From: Colivivens sp963645405
GTDB lineage: Bacteria > Bacteroidota > Bacteroidia > Bacteroidales > Bacteroidaceae
NCBI GenBank assembly: GCA_963645405.1
Contig: CAVISR010000031.1
Location: 1 to 27,497, forward strand
Direction of reading: 5' to 3'
Length of the DNA stretch: 27,497 bases
Under the pieces are notes generated by a model. That model searched no databases. It was not told where the DNA came from and worked only from the letters and a program-made list of their open reading frames with translations. This document shows, piece after piece, positions 17,429 to 22,656 of the stretch; position 1 is the stretch's first letter; each line of letters opens with the position of its first letter. Both the position numbers and the translations under genes were made by a program.

Positions 17429-17527
17429 TCTATCTTGACTTTATATATAATAAGGAGTGGTTTTTTGTCGTTGAAACCCCGTATTTAGCCAATGGACATT
17501 TCATCATTTGGATGTTAAACGGACAAT

Positions 17528-17627
17528 CGTTCGTATTGGCTTCCGCGTCCGGTTGTATTGGCTGATACGTCCGTTCGTATTGGCTTCCGTGTCCGGTTGT
17601 ATTGGCTTATGCGTCCGGTTGTATCAG
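17528..17627. repeat. 22-bp tandem repeat, 4.5 units
   Basis: Four 22-bp units begin at 17528, 17550, 17572 and 17594, with a partial unit from 17616. The consensus is CGKTYGTATTGGCTTMYGYGTC. Units 1 and 3 (CGTTCG) and 2 and 4 (CGGTTG) are most alike, which implies a 44-bp duplication of a 22-bp pair. The array lies in the 275-bp gap between pheS and the small lipoprotein gene and is not in a credible reading frame. Confidence 0.9.
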
Positions 17628-17640
17628 TCTGGACAACCGG
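17615..17640 (-). terminator. Hairpin after the small lipoprotein gene
   Basis: CCGGTTGT and ACAACCGG form a perfect 8-bp stem around a 10-nt loop, 13 bp past the stop of the minus-strand lipoprotein gene. There is no T run, so termination is only a guess. Its left arm is the start of the last repeat unit of the 22-bp array. Confidence 0.45.
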
Positions 17641-17653
17641 TGGTGTCGAGCCT

Positions 17654-17989
17654 TTACTTGGTGATGTGTTTGGCGAAGCCGTCGATTTTGTTGCGGATGG
17701 TGTGGATGAATGAGTCGCGTGCGCTTTCCATCTTCAGCCGCTCGGCATAGTAGGCTGACGAGTCACCGTTCTGCACCAGTGCGTCCCATTCGGCTTGCAG
17801 GGATGAAAGGCGGTCGAAGAAGTCGGACTCGTTTTCTATCTGTGCGATGTCTTCGATTGACTGTGCCCGTTTCATCTTTTCGTTGAACTCGGCGTAGATG
17901 TGCGCAGTTTTCTCGCCCACAGACGGTTCGTCGGTGGTGCATGCGAGCATTAGTGCCTGGATAGTGGCTATGACCAATAGTTTCTTCAT
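17654..17989 (-). CDS. Small lipoprotein of unknown function
   Basis: A 111-aa protein with a lipoprotein signal (MKKLL, hydrophobic run, lipobox LMLAC with Cys17). The mature part is charged and predicted mostly helical (AHIYAEFNEKMKRAQSIEDIAQIENES onward), with no motif I recognise. It faces the envelope and is transcribed away from the 18192 lipoprotein gene, from its own consensus promoter. The clean promoter, ATG and lipobox make it a real gene despite its size. Confidence 0.75.
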   Translation of the reverse strand: MKKLLVIATIQALMLACTTDEPSVGEKTAHIYAEFNEKMKRAQSIEDIAQIENESDFFDRLSSLQAEWDALVQNGDSSAYYAERLKMESARDSFIHTIRNKIDGFAKHITK

Positions 17990-18029
17990 ACTGATTGTTT
18001 GCGGATGTACAAAGTGTCAACTTTCGGGA

Positions 18030-18060
18030 CAAAGGTAGTCAAATAACTGCTAACGACAAA
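18030..18060 (-). promoter_or_regulatory. Promoter of the 111-aa lipoprotein gene
   Basis: On the minus strand: TTTG (18057-18060), 19 bp, TACCTTTG (18030-18037). A full match to the Bacteroidetes consensus, 40 bp before the ATG. Confidence 0.85.
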
Positions 18061-18144
18061 GGGAAAGGCTGATTTTCTCTGTTAAAAATCAACAAATGCA
18101 GAAAATATGCGGTCTTGGTGTCGTCATTGAATGAAATAAATGTC

Positions 18145-18152
18145 TACATTTG
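18145..18152 (+). promoter_or_regulatory. -7 element of the 11-mer repeat lipoprotein gene
   Basis: TACATTTG matches TAnnTTTG and ends 39 nt before the ATG at 18192. A TTG at 18127-18129 is 15 bp upstream, closer than usual, so the -33 box is not certain. Confidence 0.55.
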
Positions 18153-18191
18153 CATCCGTAAAGTGTATTACTAATTAAAAACGAAAGCATT

Positions 18192-18860
18192 ATGAAGAAA
18201 GTGTTTGTTATGGTAATGGTGGCTTGTGCAATGACACTGGCATCATGTAACGGCGGTAATTCAAGTACAAGTGAGAACGATTCAACTGCTGTTGAGGCTG
18301 CAGAGGCAACTGAGGCAGCGGTCAACCAGGATTTGGAAGATATCCAGGGCGAGATTGAGGAAGGAATCGCAACCGGACAGGGCGATGCCGTTCTCTCTTC
18401 AATCGAGGCATACAAGGCAAAGATTGCTGCACTCATCAAGGCAGGCGATACGGCAACTGCGCAGAAGTACATCGACAAGTTGAAGGAGTATGTGGAGAAC
18501 AATAAGGAGACCATCAACAGCGTGAGCGAAGATGTTACTAAGTCTGCCACTACAACCCTTGCAGACCTTGCAAACCAAATTGCAGCTGTTCCTTCTCAGG
18601 TGAAGAATGCAGCTGAGGACGCAGCCGAAGGAGTGGTGAATGATGCCAAGGAGGCTGTGAAGTCAAAGGTTGACGAGACAGTGGAGAGCGGCAAGCAGGC
18701 TGTGAACGATGCTGTGGAGAATCAGAAGAAGAAGGTGAACGACGCAGTCAATGAGCAGAAACAGAAAACCAGCGACGCTGTCAACGCACAGCAGCAGAAG
18801 GCAAACGATGCCATCAACAAGGCTGCCAGCGATGTGAAGAGCAAGCTCGGACTGAAATAA
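18192..18860 (+). CDS. Lipoprotein with seven 11-residue amphipathic repeats
   Basis: A 222-aa lipoprotein (MKK start, lipobox LASC, Cys19), so probably attached to a membrane in the envelope. A Ser/Thr/Glu-rich linker runs to about residue 45, and a helical part follows (46-110). Residues 140-216 are seven back-to-back 11-residue units with a pattern like DAVNEQKQKTS: small or acidic at 1, Ala/Thr at 2, Val or Ile at 3, Lys-rich at 7-9, Val/Thr/Ala at 10, Asn/Asp/Ser at 11. Such 11-mers are known from LEA proteins, apolipoproteins and synucleins, where they form long amphipathic helices on membranes. That comparison is mine and rests on the period only. No cysteine after Cys19 and few aromatics. 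A strong terminator follows. Confidence 0.8.
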   Translation: MKKVFVMVMVACAMTLASCNGGNSSTSENDSTAVEAAEATEAAVNQDLEDIQGEIEEGIATGQGDAVLSSIEAYKAKIAALIKAGDTATAQKYIDKLKEYVENNKETINSVSEDVTKSATTTLADLANQIAAVPSQVKNAAEDAAEGVVNDAKEAVKSKVDETVESGKQAVNDAVENQKKKVNDAVNEQKQKTSDAVNAQQQKANDAINKAASDVKSKLGLK

Positions 18861-18883
18861 ATTCCTTTTCCGTACTAAACAGT

Positions 18884-18919
18884 GACTCCTGCTATACTCG
18901 TTGTGGTATGGCAGGAGTC
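18884..18919. terminator. Terminator between the repeat lipoprotein and the Abi gene
   Basis: A 14-bp stem with one G-T wobble (18884-18897 with 18906-18919, 8-nt loop) is built around GACTCCTGC/GCAGGAGTC. On the plus strand AATGCTTTTC follows. It can serve the lipoprotein gene and, from the other side, the converging Abi gene. Confidence 0.8.
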
Positions 18920-18930
18920 AATGCTTTTCT

Positions 18931-18960
18931 CCGTTCCTTCAATATTGTAAGGATGTCTGG
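18931..18960 (-). repeat. 30-bp copy of the Abi gene's 5' coding sequence
   Basis: These 30 bases match 19799-19828, codons 10-20 of the Abi gene, at 26 of 30 positions, in the same orientation. The copy lies four bases past the Abi stop codon. In any frame it lacks an open continuation, so it looks like the remnant of a second Abi-like gene. Similarity was found by eye and not extended beyond 30 bp. Confidence 0.7.
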
Positions 18961-18964
18961 ACAT

Positions 18965-19858
18965 CTATGTCCATAGAGCTTCGTTTTTCCAATTCATTGG
19001 AAATCCCATGGCAAGGATATCTATATTGGAATGTTTCAGAAGTAAGTTCTTCAAGTCTGTAGCCAAATTATTGTCTGGTACGATACTGTCAAGCATGTAC
19101 TTCAGGTAGCAGAGGTGAAGGTATAGTTTGTTAGCATTTTCCACGCGAAGGGAAATCCATTTACCATGTAGCCTCGTGTTAGTCTGAGGTATAATCGGAA
19201 AACTACGGTTCCAAACACGAGAGTGGTGTGCCAAGTAGTTACGCATGACTACTGCGCATTTTACCCAACTTTCGAGAATGACGTGTTGGGGAAGATTGAA
19301 CTCCCTAGCAATTTTCTTTTTTATGGAGTTATCCTTGAAATTGCAGAACAACTTCGAAAGAGTACCGAATGTCGTTACCTCAAGCGTCTTCCATACAGGT
19401 GGTAAATCTGGTTCGGTATAACGGCCGTAGTGGTCAACAATAAAATCTTCACGACTTCTTTCAACCTCTTGGCGGATGTGTTGCAGACATCCATTAAAAA
19501 TGTCTGTATTGCGAAAGAGAGTAGCATCGGCGAACCAAAAAGAACCGTAAGTTAGCGAGATGTGATGGATCATCTTCGAACGCAAGGCGATTTCTACTGC
19601 TTGGATGGCAGAGAATATCAAACTGCGTAGCTCGCGATCGAATTCATACAAATCGACAGCGTTCTCGAAAAGGCTGTTGGGCTTGAATATATGGTTGACT
19701 TTATCCGCTTCCATTGGATGGAAATAGTTGGCCAAACGGAAGTAACTGATTACTCTCAAACAATCAATAGCCTTATCATCATCGTTGATAACAAGACCCC
19801 GTTCCTTCAACATTGCAAGAATGTCGGGATAATCTAAAGGTTGTTTGGTATATCTCAT
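18965..19858 (-). CDS. Abi_2-family (AbiD/AbiF-like) abortive infection protein
   Basis: A 297-aa soluble protein of the Abi_2 family, whose AbiD/AbiF members abort phage infection in lactococci. Family features are the N-terminal LKERGLVINDDDKAIDCLRVISYFRLANY, then YEFDRELRSLIFSAIQAVEIALRSK, and the C-terminal MRNYLAHHSRVWNR. The last contains R206-x4-H211, a HEPN ribonuclease-type motif; a second R-x4-H (R93 to H98) occurs in the helix before. It is likely a phage-defence or toxin RNase, but activity is inferred. It stands alone between unrelated genes, has its own consensus promoter, and by eye has more A/T and less regular codon use than the flanking genes, which suits horizontal transfer. 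No protein antitoxin gene is adjacent. Confidence 0.88.
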   Translation of the reverse strand: MRYTKQPLDYPDILAMLKERGLVINDDDKAIDCLRVISYFRLANYFHPMEADKVNHIFKPNSLFENAVDLYEFDRELRSLIFSAIQAVEIALRSKMIHHISLTYGSFWFADATLFRNTDIFNGCLQHIRQEVERSREDFIVDHYGRYTEPDLPPVWKTLEVTTFGTLSKLFCNFKDNSIKKKIAREFNLPQHVILESWVKCAVVMRNYLAHHSRVWNRSFPIIPQTNTRLHGKWISLRVENANKLYLHLCYLKYMLDSIVPDNNLATDLKNLLLKHSNIDILAMGFPMNWKNEALWT

Positions 19859-19861
19859 ATT

Positions 19862-19922
19862 AAAAGCAGAAGTCCCACCCTGGTTCGCTGTTCTTCGGGA
19901 AGCGTGGTGGGAACTGTCGCTG
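19862..19922 (-). ncRNA. Structured leader of the Abi transcript
   Basis: Between the -7 element and the ATG lie about 60 nt that can fold as a stem-loop: TCCCACC (19873-19879) pairs with GGTGGGA (19906-19912), and inside it CGCT (19886-19889) pairs with AGCG (19901-19904). On the minus strand this occupies most of the predicted 5' leader. It could be a regulatory RNA or a plain leader hairpin; no function is shown by the sequence alone. Confidence 0.4.
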
Positions 19923-19954
19923 CAAAGGTATGACTATTTATTGAAACATCCAAA
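19923..19954 (-). promoter_or_regulatory. Promoter of the Abi gene
   Basis: On the minus strand: TTTG (19951-19954), 20 bp, TACCTTTG (19923-19930), a full consensus match. The leader would be near 57 nt long. Confidence 0.85.
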
Positions 19955-20030
19955 CTTTCTCGGGTAATTCTTTTAAAATCGCATCAAAAAAAGATGTTGA
20001 GTCCAAGAAAACTGCCTTTTCATCTATTCC

Positions 20031-21332
20031 CTACTGGTTGTCCGAAGGTTCAATCTTTACCAGTGCTGTCACGACGAAGGTCACAAGGCACAATGCCATG
20101 ACGATGAGGAAGAATGTCTGGTAGCCTACGGATTCGGAAATGAGTCCGGACACCATTCCTGGCAACATCACACCTCCGAGATACTGACCGGCTGTGCAGA
20201 TGGAGAACACCGACGTGCTGCGCTCTCCGCGCGAGAAGGTGACAAGGAACAGCGTGTAGGCAGCGAAACCAAGTCCGTAGCCGAACTGCTCGACGCAGAT
20301 GCATGTGCCTGCCAGCCACATGCTGGATGTGGGGAAGAAACTGAGGTAGACGTACACTATGTCGGGCAGGGTGAAACAGAGGACAAGTGGCCACAGACAC
20401 TTTTTCAGCCCCCATCTCGATACTGCCCATCCTCCGAGTATTCCGCCTACAAGCAGTCCGATGACTCCAAGTGTGCCGTAAATCATGCCGAAGTCGATGG
20501 TCGACATATTCAGTCCGCCTTCATATGCACTGCGTGTGAGAAACAGCGGAACAATCTTTGTCAGCAGTCCTTCGGGCAGACGGAACAGCAGGATGAAGCA
20601 AAGGGCTGTCACCACATGAGGCTTGCTGGCAAACACCTTCAGCGTGTTCCAGAATTCCATTGCCTGTTCCTTCAGCACGAATCTTTCGTGCACCGACTGC
20701 TCTACTTTCGGCAGGGCAAACTGATGGTAGACTGCAAGGCCTATCATGAGCAGTGCCAATATGCCGAATATGATGGACCATCCCAGTTGGGGCGTCACTG
20801 CGCTGTAGCGGCTGGTTATCACTCCATAGAGCAGCACGAGTCCTCCCTGGCCAATCACCATGCCTATGCGGTAGAACGTGTTGCGGATGCCTACAAAGAA
20901 TTCCTGCTGACGGTTGTTGAGTCCGATGATGTAGAATCCGTCCACTGAGATGTCGTGGGTGGCACTTGCGAAGGCGATGATCATGAACAGGGCAAGCGAG
21001 CATTGCAGCCAAAGGGCTGTAGGAATGCCGAATGCCACAAGTGCCAATGCCAGTCCCATGAGCGATTGCATGGAGACAATCCACCAGCGCTTTGTCTTCA
21101 TATTGTCGATGAGAGGACTCCAGATGGGTTTTATCACCCATGGCAGACTAAGCCAGCCGGTGTAGAAGGTGATGTCTCCGTCGCTCATTCCGAATTCCTT
21201 GAACATGATGACGGATATGAGTATCACTGCCGAATAGGGCAGTGCCTCGCCAAGATAGAGTGTGGGCACCCATGCCCATGGATGCATTCCGTTTGACTGT
21301 TGTTCTTTGTCTGTATTCTTCAGGTTTTCCAT
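20031..21332 (-). CDS. AmpG-like MFS permease
   Basis: A 433-aa inner-membrane transporter with about 12 hydrophobic segments, of the AmpG/PAT branch of the MFS. Tell-tale stretches are TGWLSLPWVIKPIWSPLID after the first helices and ASATHDISVDGFYI in the next block, which match the AmpG pattern around LPW-KPLWAP and AT-D---D. AmpG carries anhydro-muropeptides (GlcNAc-anhMurNAc peptides) into the cytoplasm in cell-wall recycling; the exact cargo here is inferred. The longer frame begins at a TTG that overlaps the SpoIID stop; I chose ATG 21332 (MENLKNTDKEQ), 13 nt after that stop. Third gene of the minus-strand operon. Confidence 0.85.
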   Translation of the reverse strand: MENLKNTDKEQQSNGMHPWAWVPTLYLGEALPYSAVILISVIMFKEFGMSDGDITFYTGWLSLPWVIKPIWSPLIDNMKTKRWWIVSMQSLMGLALALVAFGIPTALWLQCSLALFMIIAFASATHDISVDGFYIIGLNNRQQEFFVGIRNTFYRIGMVIGQGGLVLLYGVITSRYSAVTPQLGWSIIFGILALLMIGLAVYHQFALPKVEQSVHERFVLKEQAMEFWNTLKVFASKPHVVTALCFILLFRLPEGLLTKIVPLFLTRSAYEGGLNMSTIDFGMIYGTLGVIGLLVGGILGGWAVSRWGLKKCLWPLVLCFTLPDIVYVYLSFFPTSSMWLAGTCICVEQFGYGLGFAAYTLFLVTFSRGERSTSVFSICTAGQYLGGVMLPGMVSGLISESVGYQTFFLIVMALCLVTFVVTALVKIEPSDNQ

Positions 21333-21345
21333 TGTTGTTCTTCTG

Positions 21346-22656
21346 TTATTCTTCAAGATTCATTTGTGCACTGGCAAGATAACTGCCCGGATAGTAATGG
21401 CTGAGTATCTGCTTGTAGTCGTAGCCGTTCTCGCCCATCACTGCAGCGCCTATCTGGCAGAGTCCCACTCCGTGTCCCCATCCTGCGCCGTGAAGGATGA
21501 AATGGTCTTTTGCCTTGTCCACCACGAATGCCGACGAGAAGAGATGAGTGCTCGACAGTACCCGTCTTATCTCCAGCTCCTTGCCTATGGTAATGCTTTT
21601 CTTTGTACCTACAATCATCAGTTTGTAGATGCGTCCCGACTTGCCCCGTGCCATCGGTATGAGGTCAATCACCTCGCCAAGGTCTTCTTTCAGGTTTTCG
21701 TTCACAAGTTGCGTCAGTTCCTCCTGTGAGTATTCCACGTTCCAACGGTAGAAGTCGGTCGTTTCCTGGTCGCAGTTGTTCAGAATCTGTGCCAGTATGT
21801 TCTTGTTCTGTGTGTTGCAGAAGGCTGGGGGACTGTTGAGAATCCAGTTGCGCGCATTCTCTTCGGTGCTTAGGTCGGGCATGTCGGTGTCGTAATGGCT
21901 GTCGCGCACTGGCTTGAGGTAGGGCTTGTCCACATCTTCCCAACAGGTGCTGAATTCCTCGGAGATGCCTCCGCAGCATTTCGAGAACCGTGTGTCGCAA
22001 ATCTCTCCGTTGTAGTAGAGCACCAGGTTGCGGGTTTCCTTCACTGCACGTGCCACACTCTCGTTCTTTATTTTTGCAATGCCCTGATAGCGCTGGCAGT
22101 GGTCGTCGGCACACACGTCAAACAGTGTGTGGTCCTCGCGGTCGTACCATCTGGTCAGTTCCGAGTCGGTGCGGCGGTAGGAGAAGAATGCGTCTCTGCT
22201 TTCGTTCTCCGCACATCTGCGCTTCTTTATCTGTGTGATGATCCAACTTCTTGATATCACTGCATGTGCCTTCAGGAATTCCAGCGATGCTTCCGGCTTC
22301 ATCTCCGATGAGATGACACTCTCCAGATAGTCTTCCACGGGCAGAATATTCACGGCACACACCTTGCCTTCGTCCACAATGAAGTCAATCGAACCGCGGA
22401 AAGTCTGGCTTTCTTTCCGTTCCCAGTGGAAGTCCTTTCCGATGGTCACATCCTCGATGGTGAACGATGCATCCTCTCTTCCCGGCTGGAACGCCAGTTG
22501 CTGGTAGATGTTTCCGTTCCACGAAATGCCGCCTTCATCGAAGTGCACTTCCTGTTGTCCTTCTGCCTGCATGCCCTTGGCTGAGTATGGAGCATTGAGG
22601 CAGAAACGTATGCAATCGGCACTTACTATGCCTACACTTACCATTGATTCTTTCAT
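21346..22656 (-). CDS. SpoIID/LytB-domain protein
   Basis: A 436-aa protein of the SpoIID/LytB amidase-enhancer family; SpoIID itself is a lytic transglycosylase that cuts denuded peptidoglycan glycan strands. The core is NILPVEDYLESVISSEMKPEASLEFLKAHAVISRSW with the expected catalytic Glu118, and the C-terminal GAGWGHGVGLCQIGA typical of the family. No signal peptide or membrane segment is seen at the N-terminus (MKESMVSVGIVSADCIRF), so unlike SpoIID it would stay in the cytoplasm unless exported some other way. An insert of about 100 residues with many Cys and charged residues splits the usual domain. The start overlaps the stop of the GT fusion as ATGA; the longer frame runs back 68 codons inside that gene. 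Confidence 0.88.
   Translation of the reverse strand: MKESMVSVGIVSADCIRFCLNAPYSAKGMQAEGQQEVHFDEGGISWNGNIYQQLAFQPGREDASFTIEDVTIGKDFHWERKESQTFRGSIDFIVDEGKVCAVNILPVEDYLESVISSEMKPEASLEFLKAHAVISRSWIITQIKKRRCAENESRDAFFSYRRTDSELTRWYDREDHTLFDVCADDHCQRYQGIAKIKNESVARAVKETRNLVLYYNGEICDTRFSKCCGGISEEFSTCWEDVDKPYLKPVRDSHYDTDMPDLSTEENARNWILNSPPAFCNTQNKNILAQILNNCDQETTDFYRWNVEYSQEELTQLVNENLKEDLGEVIDLIPMARGKSGRIYKLMIVGTKKSITIGKELEIRRVLSSTHLFSSAFVVDKAKDHFILHGAGWGHGVGLCQIGAAVMGENGYDYKQILSHYYPGSYLASAQMNLEE

Noticed and set aside
17528..17627. CRISPR-like array
   Set aside because: The 22-bp units are directly adjacent with no unique spacers and no cas gene is present; it is a plain tandem repeat.
18931..19828. 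30-bp direct repeats as attachment sites of a mobile Abi cassette
   Set aside because: One copy lies within the Abi coding sequence near its start rather than outside the gene, which does not fit att sites, and no integrase is nearby.
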